43,555 nucleotides of DNA from Zopfochytrium polystomum (taxonomy: Eukaryota > Chytridiomycota > Chytridiomycetes > Chytridiales > Chytridiaceae): contig JAIVFJ010000419.1 of the NCBI GenBank assembly GCA_025765615.1, positions 1 to 43,555 on the forward strand, in the 5' to 3' direction. The notes beneath the pieces were generated by a model. It was given only the letters and a program-made list of their open reading frames with translations. It was not told the origin of the DNA and searched no databases. Positions 10,246 through 20,639 of the stretch are shown here, in pieces (position 1 is the first letter of the stretch; every line of letters begins with the position of its first letter). Made by a program: the position numbers and the translations under genes.

Positions 10246-11127
10246 TCCCGGGCGGTTGGTTTGGTAATGAACAGTCGAGTGCCACCCTGCTGAGTTTTGG
10301 CAGACAGACAGGCAAGGGCGGGGAATGTCCCATGGGAAAAGAAAGAAAGACTCGTCCGTCGACCCCTCACGAGCAACGCAAGAAAGAACAAAAAAAGAAG
10401 AAGAAAAAAAAAAATTTTTTTTTTTTTCTTTTTCAGGTTTGTGACGACGCGTCGTCGCATCGCACGCGCGCGGCGCGCCACGCCCGCGGCTCCAGGGTTA
10501 AGGGAAGGGGCTGATTGTTTGTCCCTTTGGGCGGAATTTTTAACGCTCGCACCTGGCGCAGGAGTTCTCGACTCTCACTGAATCTGAAAAGATAAAAAAA
10601 AAAGAAAAACGAGAAAGGTACCACACCATATGGGGGGAGAGAGCCTGCCACCTGTCACCTGTCGTCACTCACAGTCAAATCCATACCCCTCTAATTGACT
10701 TTGCTCGAAACAACACATAGTCTTGCCCAGTGGCCGCGAAACTTACCCCTGCAAATGCCCAATTTTTCGTGTTCTTTTTTCTTTTTTCGTTACACTGCAA
10801 ATATAATGGGACAAGAGAGCCGGATGCCGGCGGGAGCCAGTGGCTTGCTTCCACTCCCCCATCCTGTCAAGTCTGCCGAGGCGTCGCGAAGTTAACTCAC
10901 TCTGCGGAAACAGCCGCCACCCGCCTCGCTCTGTCGCTCTGTCGCTCAATTCGCTCGAGGCAAAGGAAGCATCAGGAGGCGGCGCCAGACAGAAACGCGT
11001 TAGAGGTGAAGTCGGCATTTATATTTTGAGCTTCCCCCCTCGCGCACACCCCATCCGTCATCTTCCTACCGCCACACTCGTAATCTTCCCCCCCCCCCCC
11101 CCCCAAAAAAAAACACCCCCTCGCATC
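10246..11127. other. Intergenic; homopolymer tracts and 5' region of the 7TM gene
   Basis: No gene is seen. An A-run followed directly by a T-run lies at about 10402-10434, an A-tract at about 10590-10610, and C/A homopolymers immediately precede the next start codon (about 11090-11113). A TATA-like TTTATATTTTG at about 11018-11028, roughly 100 bases before the ATG, is a plausible core promoter element for the next gene. Confidence 0.5.
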
Positions 11128-12913
11128 ATGGACCCCACTCAGTTCATCGCCAATAGCAACATGATGGTCGCCCTCGGCGTCTCGCTCGTCACCATCGTAC
11201 GTTTACCCACCCCCACCCCCCCCCCCCCCCCTCCCCCCACCCCCGCACCACTGCTTTTTTGCGCGTAGAAAAAAGGGTACCTCATAATTGTGCTGTCACA
11301 CCAACACCACAGTCCCCAAACTTCTCCCCGCTTCATTTCTCTTCTCAATCTAACCGCGCCATGAACCTAAATTAAATCGCACCGCGTCGCGTGCGTGCGG
11401 GTGGTGTGTACACCCTAGCTTGTCTCCTTCTGGGAGGTGATCGCCAAGATCGGCAACCCGGTGCTGTTCTGGACGCTGATCGTCTCGGCGACGGGCCATC
11501 TCGTGTACACGTTCGGGTCGGCCGTGATCGCGCGGAACCTCGCGAACGACATGGATTTCAACAAATACTTTTACTTGACGGCTTGCTTGACGGGTGAGTG
11601 AAAGCAGGAGTGGGGGTCTGCCACCCGTTTCTTACGTGAACCATTTAAAAAAAAAGCTGCCGATCTTATGGCCGTAAGTTATCTAGCGGTCCGCTTTCCG
11701 ATCCTCCCATACAAAATCGCGCCGCATCTCACTGTTCCCTCGACACCCCTTCCAACCCGCGTGCAGTGGTTCTCGATCGTGTTCCACACGACGTACCGGA
11801 CGCTCCTCATCATGTACCCGCGGTCGAACCGGGTGTGGATCGTGCCGAGTATCATTCTTGTCGTGCAGATTGTCATTCAAAGGTTTGCTTTGCGCTCTTA
11901 AATTTTTAAGCTCGTTTCTCACGTTGAACAAAATCTATTGGCGCGCGGTAAAAAAACGTTTTTGTGCAGCACCGGTAAGCAATACGCTCAGTGTGTGATT
12001 CGCGACCCCACTATCCTTTCTTGCACGTGCGCGCTCACTTTGTTCTTTGCACAACCCGAAACAAGGCCTTTGGTTCTGGTACAACAACTGGACGGTACTA
12101 CTCACCTACAACGCATTTCCCCTTGCAAACGATCTAACCCCACCCCCCGGTCCGTCCATCCGTCCACCGCGAGCAGACAAACTACTTCGCCACAGACACG
12201 CCCGAATTTTACTGGAACGCGATCGCGACCATGATCTTTGTGTGTGGGGTGGACTCGTGCTTTTTCGTCCTGGCGCAGTACAAGATCATCACGACGCTGC
12301 GCGAGGTGAGCAACACGCCCGTGTCGGCGCTGCACGTCGTCAAGATGCTGCTGAGGACCATGTGCTACTCGTCGGCGGTGATTATGGAGTTTCTTTCGCT
12401 CGGTGCGTGATGAGTGCGCTACATTTTTTTTTTTCAGTTGGGGGTAGAGGGGAAATTCTCTTATTGAAGTACATTTCGTTTGCAATAGGTCAATATTTTT
12501 ATAACATCGGAACAGGTAAGGAAAAAAGGAGCGGTGTAATTGGCCTTTTGGAGGAGGGGTCCCCGTGCACGCTTCGTCCTTTTGTTTCGCATTATACTGA
12601 CATTTTCGCTGTGCCCCATCCATCATAAATTCAGCATGGTAAGTTACCTGTTCAAAAGCGGACCCGCTCAAACTCACCTCCCCTCCCACTCTCCTTCACT
12701 TCCCCCTTCCCCACCCAAAGGTCCTTTGTCTACCAAGCGCAGAACCTCATGATCACGGTCCTCTTAGCCGACAGCCACCACGTGACTCAAATCGTAAAGT
12801 ACTACTCCGTCTCGAGCTCGCAAAGGAGCGGCACGGGCAGCCAGTCTGCGTCAGCCAGGTCGACCAGGGTTCAGAGCATGAGCTCTCCTGACGGGAAAGC
12901 ATCGCACGTCTGA
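11128..12913 (+). CDS. Seven-span membrane protein in ten exons, three of them microexons
   Basis: The exon chain 11128-11196, 11419-11593, 11657-11673 (17 nt), 11767-11882, 11970-11974 (5 nt), 12066-12094 (29 nt), 12177-12402, 12489-12515 (27 nt), 12635-12638 (4 nt) and 12721-12913 totals 861 bases. That is 286 residues plus TGA, and every junction is GT-AG and in phase. Without the 17-, 5- and 4-nt exons the frame is lost. Donors beside the tiny exons are strong (GTAAGT, GTAAGC, GTAAGT). Predicted spans: MMVALGVSLVTI continuing LVSFWEVIA; VLFWTLIVSATGHLVYTFGS; a span around FYLTACLT / WFSIVFHTTYRTLL; WIVPSIILVVQIVI; IATMIFVCGVDSCFFVLAQY; LLRTMCYSSAVIMEFLSL; and AQNLMITVLLADS. The tail is short and Ser-rich. 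The topology suggests a receptor-like 7TM protein, but no family motif is recognised. A C-run precedes the ATG. Confidence 0.75.
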
Positions 12914-13055
12914 AAAAAAGCAGTGGGAGGAGGGGTGTTAGTGGTATGCCGATGTCGATGTCGATGCGTCACCGCCCTTGCTACAGTTGTAAAGAGTAAA
13001 GAAGATTCTTTGACGTCACCATCGAACTAGGTGTCCGTCTGTGCGTGAGAGAGAC

Positions 13056-13135
<80 letters not shown>

Positions 13136-13564
13136 GGCCATCGCCGTTGAAGTTGATGTGCGACTTCTGAAAGGCCGAAAAGGAAAAAGAAAAAAAACCA
13201 GTTCTTGTCTTGTGAACAAACTAAATGCTAACTGAGGCTAGCATCAGTTTAGATCACCTCTATCCTCGTTCAATACCAGTGTTCCCGTCCTGCTCTTGGC
13301 TCTCAAACAATACGAATATTGATATTTTTTTTGGTTATGATTGGGGGGGCCAATATAATTAGCGTAACATGTTTGACTTCTTCTAATTAAAAACTCGCCC
13401 GTTTTTGTACTATTATGGTCGAACACAACGGATCTACTGCACAGATTAGCTCAACATCTCTCTCTCTCTCTCTCGTTCGTTTGATCCACATCTCCCGCCA
13501 TGCAGTATTATTTGTGTGTTTTAGTTTTTTTTTTTTTTTTTTTTTTTGAACTTTAATTTTTTTC
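12914..13564. repeat. Intergenic region with (GA)n, (CT)n and poly-T tracts
   Basis: A long GA/GAGA microsatellite occupies about 13045-13135, a CT run about 13457-13474, and a T-run about 13526-13548 just before the next start codon. No gene is recognised. The 'ORFs' through the GA tract (Arg-Glu and Ser-Leu repeats) are artefacts of the dinucleotide. Confidence 0.9.
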
Positions 13565-16500
13565 ATGTCCGCAACAACGACCACCCCCCCTGTCGGTGCC
13601 CCGGCGTCGCGCGAAGTTGGTGGTGATCGGCACGATGACGACGACGTCGATGATGAACGACGACGATCCCCCCTGCCGCACGCAGCAGCACCAGCAGCAG
13701 CACCAGCAGCAGCAGCAGCAGCAAGATCGGACTCCCGCTCCTCCTCCTCCTCCTATGGCGCCGACGATGGCGACTCGGCCGTCTCGTCATCGTCGTCGTC
13801 TTACGTGTCGTACGTGTCGCATTCGTCATCGGCTGTCGGGGGCGGCGCGTCGGACGGCACCCTCCTCGAGCGCATCTACTCGGACGAGGACGACGAGGAC
13901 GACGACAACGTGGACGACGACGACGATCACCACGACGATGGTGACGGCGACCATGGCGGCGGTGTCGAGGACAACAACAGCAACACCAACAACAGCGCCG
14001 ACCTCGGCTTACGGCGCTCCACCTCCCGCTCCCTGCCGTCTTCCCACAGCCGCAGCCACCTGCTGAACCACCACAACCAGCAAGACGGCCGCCGCCGCTT
14101 CCGTCTCCTCTCCGACTTTGTCGCCCTCTGCGCAACCTACCCGCCCGGCCCGTCCGTGCCTGCCACGCTCGCCATCCTCGCCTACCTGGTGCTCGTGCCG
14201 GCCGTCTGGTGGGTCATGTCCGCCCTGACGACCATGCCCGCCGCCGTCGTGCCCCTCTCCGAGACGGAGCTGTCGGGCGCCTTTTCCGGCGCCGCCGCCT
14301 GGGAGCACCTGCAGACCATCGCCGCCGAGCCGCACATGTACAACAGCGACGCCAACCTGCGCGTGCGCGCCTTTCTGATCGAAAAGCTGCAAGAGTTTGA
14401 CCGCCTCGCCGCGTCGCGCGGCCGCCCGGGCTTCCTCGACATTGCCGAAGACGACGTGAACGTCACGGCCGCCACGGGCAAGTTCTTTTTCGAATCCAAC
14501 AACGTGATCGTCCGCATCAACGGCGCAAACGCCGCAAACGCCACTGCCGCCGCCGCAGCAACGAAAGATCGCCACGCGCTCCTCGTGTCGGCGCACTATG
14601 ACAGCACACCCGTGTCGTACGGCGTAACCGACGACGGCATCGCCATCGCCGTCATGCTCGAGTTTGTCCGCACGCTGATCTACTCGCGGCCCCTGCAGCA
14701 CGACGTCGTCTTCAACTTTAACAATGGCGAGGAAATGTTTCTCCCGGGGGCCACGGCGTTCGTCTACCACCCGTGGTTCGCGGGCATCAAGGCGTTTATC
14801 AACTTGGAGGGCACCGGGAGCGCGCCGGGGACCCGCAGCATGCTGTTCCGCACCAACTCGCCGGCCCTCGTCAAGGCGTGGAAGCAGTCCGCGCCGTTCC
14901 CGCACGCGTCGGTGCTCTTCAATGACTTAACGCCCTACGTCGCCAGCGAGACCGACTACCGCGTCTACACGACCTACGGCGGGCTGCAAGGCGTCGACGT
15001 CGCGTTCTACACGTACCGGTACCTGTACCACACCCCGCTGGACAACCTCGACGGCTCGTGGGCCATCTCCGCGCAGCACATGGGCGACAACCTCCGCGGC
15101 TTTGTGACCGCCGTCTGTCGCGACGACCCGCAGCTGCTGCCGAGCCTGGCCGCGTCGCCCGAGCAAGGACTGGCGAAACCGATGGACGACCCGCTCCCCG
15201 CGCCCAACTTTGTCTTTTACGACCTCTTTGGCCAGGTCACGCTGACCCCCGGGTGGGCCTTCAAGCTGACGCTCGCGCTGCTCGTCGCGATCGTCCTGGG
15301 CTCGACGGCCGTCAAGCTGACGCGGGAGGGCAGCCGGATGGGATCGAAGCGGGTCTTCAAGATGTTTATCCGTCCGACGCTCGAAGCCTACGCACTGGTC
15401 ATTCTCTCGTGCGCCGCCGCGCTGCTCGCCGTCCTCGCGCTGTCGTGGTGCAAAGCGAAAGTCAACCCGGGCTCCACCTACGGCCTCCCCGCCGCAAACT
15501 TGGCCTGGATCGCCGCCGCCGTCGCCGCAGCGTTCGCCGCCTGCCAGCACCGGTGGCCCGCCGTCGCCGCCGCGCTGCGGCTGCGCAAGCCCGCCGCGAG
15601 GATGGCGACACTGCGGAGGCTTCCCACCGACGACGGCAGCGGCGCCATGTTCACCGCGCCGCCGCGCGGGATGCGCCGCAGCGGCGGCGGCGGGCGGAGC
15701 GACCCGGCGCGCGCGCCGCTACTTCCGGCGTCTCCGCGCGCGGGCGTCCCTGACGGGTCTCCCCGCCGAGTCGCGGCCGCACCCGGTGCAAAAATGGCTG
15801 GCGTACGGGCTGCTCGGGTTCTGGACGACGCTGCTGACGGCCGGGTTGTATTTCGCGGCGCGGTGGAACTGGCACGGGTTCTACTTTGTCAGCGACTGGG
15901 CGTTTTTCGCGGTGCTGTCGGTCGCGGTGACGCAGGCGCTCGCGCCGATGGTGCTCAAGTGGTGGAAGGCGGAGGCCGTCGTGGTCGAGGAGCCGACGAC
16001 GGTCGGCTCCGGTGGAGTGTTGGAGGCCGGAGGGCGTCGAGGACGCAGGGGTGTGCGTGCCGGCGGCGGCGGCGGCGGTGTGAGTTTGTGGAAGCGCAAG
16101 GTGGTGAAGTTTTTCGAGCGGCAGATGTGGGGGCTGCAGCTGGTGTTGTCTTCCGCGATGCCGGCCCTGCTGACGTTTGACATTTTGATGCAGTTTAGCA
16201 CGATCCTGCCTACCGGTAAGCCCGGAGTGTCCTTTTTTGTTCGGTCAATTGCGCGCAGAAAAGCTCTAACAACCCCCATCTCCCGTGTAATCATAAACTA
16301 CACAACCCAGCCATCTCCGACGGCGCCGCGGAGTACAACATCGACCTGATCTTTGGCGCGCTCTTTGTCCTGCTGTTTGTCAACCTGCTCCCTGCGCTCC
16401 AGCTGGCCAGCCGCTCCTCGATCGGCATGCTGTTTGTCGCCATCTTCGTGCCCGCGTACCTTGCGTCCGTGTTCTGTTTCCCGTTTGACGCGACGCGCCC

Positions 16501-17556
16501 TCAAAAGGTGAAATATCATTTTCCGTGCCCACCCCATTCACTGACTCCGCCCTCAAACTACCCCCGCGCACGCACCTCGCCACCACCCAGTACGTCTTTA
16601 CGCAAACCTGGAACATCACCGACTCCCCCGACAACCCGGGCACGCCGTCCTATCCCAACACCACGCAACTGACCCTCAGCCCACTGACCACCATGTCCGC
16701 GGCGCGCTTCCAATCCCACATGGCCCGCGCGCCAGTGTCCCTCTCCCTCGACTGCGCGATCCCCCCCGCTCCGCCCGTGGCGCCGGGCGTCAAACCCCGC
16801 GGCGCGCCGCGCCCCGCGTGCACGGCGACCGTCCCGGCGGTGCCGTTCGGCGGATGGGGTTACACTTACGACAAGCCAAGCCAGAAACCGCTGCTGGAGC
16901 TGACGCTCAGCGCGCCGCACGAGGTCCCCGGCACCGGCGGGGTCGTCGAGGTCGAAGGGACGCTCGTCGGGACACCCGGCTCGCGCATCTGCACGCTGCA
17001 ACCTTCGATCGCGGCCGCGGCTGCGGGCGCGGGGGTGGTCGACCCGTCGCTGGCGTTGTGGGTGCTGGACGCGGACGAGAGCGGAGGCGGGTGGGGGTGG
17101 CGGGTGGCCGGGGATAAGGATGCAGGCGACGGCGATGCGAGGCGCGACCCGCGGAACGCGACGGCGCGGCGGCCCGAGACGTACGAGTACGGGTACGGCG
17201 ACGCGCCGGTCGTCGTCGTCGCGCGACGCGGGACGGTGTCCCCTCCGTCGTCCGCGTCACCGGCGGCAGGGTTACCGCGAATCCGCGTCCCCTTCCTCGT
17301 CCGTTACAACAGCACCGTCTTGCTCCGTCCCGCGGCTCCCGGGGGCGCCACCACGTGGCGAACCGGTCCGCGCCGCCGCGCGCGTCTGTCCGGGCTCGAG
17401 TACGTCGAGGCGGCGTGCTACCACGGCGAGGTCGAAGACGTCGGTGGGTTGTGGGGGACGCTGCAGGCGCGGCAGGGCGGGTGGATGAAGCCGACGCACG
17501 GCAAGTTTGGCGGGGTGGTTGTTGTGCGGAGGGTCAAGGTGGATGTGGCGGCGTAG
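13565..17556 (+). CDS. PFF1: Vacuolar membrane M28 metalloprotease (Pff1 type)
   Basis: Three exons: 13565-16215, 16311-16507 and 16591-17556. The introns are GTAAGC...CAG and GTGAAA...CAG. A ~200-residue acidic, Ser/Gln-rich cytosolic start precedes the first span (ATLAILAYLVLVPAVWWVMS). The M28 domain follows, with zinc ligands in HYDSTP (H344, D346), the second Asp of TDDG (D356/D357), NNGEE (catalytic E389 and ligand E390) and YHTPLD (H489). Eight more hydrophobic spans follow, among them LTLALLVAIVLGSTAV, LVILSCAAALLAVLAL, YGLLGFWTTLLTAGLY, WAFFAVLSVAVTQALA, LIFGALFVLLFVNLLP and MLFVAIFVPAYLASVF, then a large lumenal C-terminal domain. The nine-span layout and all ligands match fungal Pff1 (yeast YBR074W). 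At about 1270 residues it is longer than most, mainly in the low-complexity start and Gly/Ala-rich loops. One frame change lies between about 15660 and 15760. No intron explains it, so a lesion or assembly indel is likely. Confidence 0.93.
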
Positions 17557-18191
17557 TGGCTGCACTTTTTTTTTTTTTTTTTTGTTTGTTTGAGCTTCCT
17601 TTCCTGGCCCCGTTCTTTGTCTGGCTCTCGCGGTGTTGCGCTTGTTCTGCCTTCTGTCCGATCCCACCCAGTTCCCACCACGCCTTCTTGCTCGACCCGC
17701 CCCTTTGTTGCTGCTGCACGTCGCCCAGTGACCTTCTTTTTTCTTTCTTTTTTTTTTTTTTTTTTTTCTTCTTTTTTTTGGTACTTGTCCTAGAGTGTTA
17801 TGTCTTCTTGAGCGCGGGTTGGTTGGGTGTGGTGCGTGCGTGTGTGTGTGCGTGTGCGTGTGTGCGTTTTGTGAGGGGCTCCGTTCTTGCAAAACTTCAG
17901 AGCAAAAACTGGGGGGGAATGAATGTGAATTTAGGTTGGACCAACCCCAGAGGCGTGAGCGGCGCACAGCAAGAGCAACCCTTGTGCGACAACCTCGGTG
18001 CCTTCGGCCCTCCCACTCCAACCCCAATCCCCAAGAGCAGTGGGTGCTTGTGCGTGGAATCCGCAGCAGACAGGACGGGACTCTCTCACCCACATTGCAA
18101 TTTTTTTATTTTTTTTTTATTTTTTTTTTAAAGGCTCAGTTGTTTCCCCCTCACTCTCAATAAAGCGATTGACGCAAGAGCGTGAATGACG
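17557..18191. other. Intergenic, T-rich tracts; no gene
   Basis: Long T-runs occur at about 17568-17584, 17736-17780 and 18101-18130, with a GT/CGTG microsatellite at about 17838-17868. An AATAAA at 18159-18164 is a possible polyadenylation signal but lies ~600 bases past the protease stop. Nothing coding is recognised. Confidence 0.6.
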
Positions 18192-18265
18192 GGGCATGTG
18201 GCGAAATGGTCTACCGCGTTCGACTTCTAATCGAAAGATTGCAGGTTCGAGTCCTGCCATGCTCG
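18192..18265 (+). tRNA. tRNA-Arg (anticodon UCU), copy 1
   Basis: The 74-nt cloverleaf has acceptor GGGCATG/CATGCTC (one G-U pair), a D arm GCG...CGC, anticodon stem TTCGA/TCGAA with loop CTTCTAA (anticodon TCT, decoding AGA), and a T arm GCAGG/CCTGC with loop TTCGAGT. Box A (TGGCGAAATGG) and box B (GGTTCGAGTCC) match Pol III internal promoters. There is no intron. CCA is not encoded, as expected in eukaryotes. No run of four or more T is seen within about 30 bases downstream, which is unusual for a Pol III gene. Confidence 0.95.
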
Positions 18266-18400
18266 ACGGGGGTGGGGCTGTGTGTGTTTGGGTGTTGCTG
18301 GCGGGGTGCTTTGAGACCAAGAAGTGTATCAATGGTGGGTTTGCTACCCGATGAAATCGCTCGTCAATTGAATTATTACCCTTTTTTTGGTTTTTTTTTT

Positions 18401-18458
18401 GGGAACGGCTACATCCAGACTCCCCCCCTCTAAGTGACGGAAAGACTCCCCTTGAACC
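18401..18458 (+). repeat. MULE left terminal inverted repeat
   Basis: 58 bases beginning GGGAACGGCTACATCCAGAC and ending CTTGAACC. It differs from the reverse complement of the right end at only two positions (C/T differences in C-runs). Weaker similarity (TTTTCCGCTTTT) continues ~25 bases inward. Confidence 0.95.
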
Positions 18459-18527
18459 ACAACCTTATGTTTTCCGCTTTTATATTTTTTTCAATTCTTT
18501 TGCATTTCTCTTTTTTCAATACTTTTT

Positions 18528-20477
18528 TTATTGTTTTTGTACCACCGTTGGCCCCACTCTGATCGTCGGGCACGTTCGCCGGTCATGACCGGCAACGCGG
18601 CACAGACCGCATTTTCGCTGACGCGCAGGCACCTCCACGAGCTCAAAGCTGCTGGGAATGCGAGTCGTTGCTTTTGCTGCCAGCCGCTTTTGCTTCCTGG
18701 ACTTTGGCCTGCCTCGCACTGCTGCGGGCTCTGGGTTCAAAATACTTTGCTGCACCGGTCCGTCGACAATTGCTTGGGATTGCTCAAGGAGGCGCTGCTT
18801 TGTCGACACTGGCATATCAGCGGCAACCGCCAAAACAGCCGCAAGCTGTTTGTCAAGAGACGACAGAGGCGTGTACGCAGGTTGAATGACCTTATTGAAA
18901 ATGCGCCAATGTGGGTGAACGTCTTCTGTGGTGATTGCCCTCCCGCTGTGCATGGCTGCGGAAATTTCGTGGACGCATGGGAGACCGAATGATGCTCGAA
19001 AGCGACCGCTGCACTCAGTAACTCCTTCTTCTAACCGATGTATCTGCGATAGAATTAAGTCCAGAGCGTAGTGGGATATTCTTGTGAGGCCAGGTCCAAG
19101 GAAACGATGAAAGAAACGCAAAGGTCGCTTCGTTAAATTCTCAGCCCTCAGGTCTAGCTCTCGTTCGTACTGGTGAGACAAATAGCGTTCGATGCATAGA
19201 AATGCGCCAAGGAGGTCGTTGTTGGACTGTTCAAGATATTTTTTGACCACTGAGTGATTTCCTTCGACACGAGATGTAGCAGTATTCCCAAGATGCAGCT
19301 TCAAGTCGGTCCATGCATCGATGAAGCGCTCCTTTTGCTCCAACCACTTTTCAACATAGCTGACTGCTGCTGGCCAGTCTTCGAAGTAATTGCTCCGCAA
19401 GCGAGACATGGCCACTGATAACTCCTCTGAAGATTTGGAATAGGTCACTGCTGTCCATTCCTTCAAGAAGGTCTCGAACTTTTCCCCTGCACCAGCGCCG
19501 GTGAACATAGGCTTTACGTTTGCAACAACATTCTTATTGATGTGCCATCGACAAAGAAAATTGCTCGACGTTGGAAAGACTTCTTGTAGTGCATTCATCA
19601 AAGCCAATTCGCGATCGGTGAGCACGACACCAGGAACTCGTCCATCAAGCAAATTTGAAAGCTGCTGAAGCGCCCACGTATAGTCCTCCACCTCCTCCCG
19701 ACACAGAAAAGCAAATGCGACGTTTAGGGTCTGGCCATTTTCCGAAACCGTGACGATATTAAGCAGTGGAAGCTGAAACTTGTTGGTTTTGTAAGTACAA
19801 TCCATCAGAAGAACTGAAGGTCGAGCGCAAAAGTTCTCAATAGAGCGAGCGGATGCAAAGAAGAGGTGTTGGACACGATTTGTGCGGGGATCCAGCTGAA
19901 ACGAGTTGTGGTAGCCAGTCGCCTGGAGTCGTTGTAGAAGCGCCTCCATCGAAGTCTGCCCCCCAAGCTCCTCCATTCGTAGTTTTTGCCGCATATTCGC
20001 GACGTCTTTTGACCTGAGGAGGATGCCTGGGAATCTAGATCGAAGTGAGTTAAGAATGAGCCGGTTTCCAATTGCGTCTGCGACAAGTGATCGGAAGTGT
20101 GATAAAGCCTCTGGTGATAACTTTCTTGCAGCTGGAAGTGATCGTAGGCCTTCGATCGAGCAGGAATGTGAGCCGTTCGTTACGACAATCTTCCAAAGCC
20201 CGCGATCCAGCCCTGATCCAATGAGCCTACCATTCAGCTTGAATGGACAGTCAACCAAACGAGTACTGGAGTTTGGGCGACGGTTGATGTCTTCGCCTGG
20301 TCGATAGTCACGTTTTCGATAGCTTCCACCTTGCATGCAATTGATCTGCACCCTATTGGCACTGCTGCTCGTGATCTTCACATGGTGACCACTCTCGTTT
20401 GCATGGCGTGTCGTGTACTCAACCAGCTCCCGTCTTGTTTCAAAGACGATATTGTCCAGAGGGGCTGTCTGGATCAT
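18528..20477 (-). CDS. MULE/FAR1-type transposase, intact
   Basis: 649 residues, a single exon. The N-terminus carries a FAR1/WRKY-GCM1-like zinc-binding region (C47, C77, H104, C106) for DNA binding. The catalytic core of the MULE family (RNase-H fold DDE) follows: D226 in LLMDCTYKTNKF, D288 in VVLTDRELALMNAL, the diagnostic CRWHINKN (C309, H312), and E405 in ATSRVEGNHSVVKKYL. A SWIM-like CxCxH segment lies at 489-503 (ECSGRF...GLPCVHEI). A C-terminal CCHC zinc knuckle occupies about 623-637 (CGLCRVAGHDRRTCP). The Met at 20477 is the first in frame inside the right terminal repeat. All expected domains are present and no frame break is seen, so the protein is probably functional and would mobilise this element. 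Confidence 0.95.
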   Translation of the reverse strand: MIQTAPLDNIVFETRRELVEYTTRHANESGHHVKITSSSANRVQINCMQGGSYRKRDYRPGEDINRRPNSSTRLVDCPFKLNGRLIGSGLDRGLWKIVVTNGSHSCSIEGLRSLPAARKLSPEALSHFRSLVADAIGNRLILNSLRSRFPGILLRSKDVANMRQKLRMEELGGQTSMEALLQRLQATGYHNSFQLDPRTNRVQHLFFASARSIENFCARPSVLLMDCTYKTNKFQLPLLNIVTVSENGQTLNVAFAFLCREEVEDYTWALQQLSNLLDGRVPGVVLTDRELALMNALQEVFPTSSNFLCRWHINKNVVANVKPMFTGAGAGEKFETFLKEWTAVTYSKSSEELSVAMSRLRSNYFEDWPAAVSYVEKWLEQKERFIDAWTDLKLHLGNTATSRVEGNHSVVKKYLEQSNNDLLGAFLCIERYLSHQYERELDLRAENLTKRPLRFFHRFLGPGLTRISHYALDLILSQIHRLEEGVTECSGRFRASFGLPCVHEISAAMHSGRAITTEDVHPHWRIFNKVIQPAYTPLSSLDKQLAAVLAVAADMPVSTKQRLLEQSQAIVDGPVQQSILNPEPAAVRGRPKSRKQKRLAAKATTRIPSSFELVEVPARQRKCGLCRVAGHDRRTCPTIRVGPTVVQKQ

Positions 20478-20570
20478 CTGTCCGTTGTCTTCCAGTAAAA
20501 GGAACTATCTCTCATTCAGATTGTATGTAAAAGCGACAATGAACGAAAAAGCGGAAAAGGAAAGAAAGTT

Positions 20571-20628
20571 GGTTCAAGAGGAGTCTTTCCGTCACTTAGA
20601 GGGAGGGAGTCTGGATGTAGCCGTTCCC
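20571..20628 (-). repeat. MULE right terminal inverted repeat
   Basis: Reverse complement of the left terminal repeat with two mismatches. It ends at 20628 against an 11-T run. About 93 bases separate it from the transposase start codon, so the promoter is presumably within or beside this repeat. Confidence 0.95.
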
Positions 20629-20639
20629 TTTTTTTTTTT

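Larger units (their letters stand above)
18401..20628 (-). mobile_element. Complete Mutator-like element (MULE), 2228 bp
   Basis: Both ends carry a 58-bp terminal inverted repeat starting GGGAACGGCTACATCCAGAC, with two mismatches between ends. Both sides are flanked by poly-T (10 T at 18391-18400, 11 T at 20629-20639). This fits the 9-10 bp target duplication typical of MULEs, in a T-tract target. Inside is one uninterrupted FAR1/MULE transposase reading outward from the right end. The near-identical ends and intact ORF indicate recent or ongoing activity. Insertion lies ~135 bases downstream of the tRNA-Arg gene. Confidence 0.95.

Noticed and set aside
13041..13235. Open frames of Arg-Glu and Ser-Leu repeats across the GA tract
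   Set aside because: They are produced by the dinucleotide microsatellite and have no coding features outside it.
14009..14905. 298-codon minus-strand frame
   Set aside because: It is the antisense shadow of the M28 protease, whose catalytic motifs prove the plus strand is coding. GC-rich codons leave few stops.
18531..18992. 153-codon plus-strand frame inside the MULE
   Set aside because: Antisense shadow of the transposase C-terminus; no domain, and the minus strand is intact and diagnostic.
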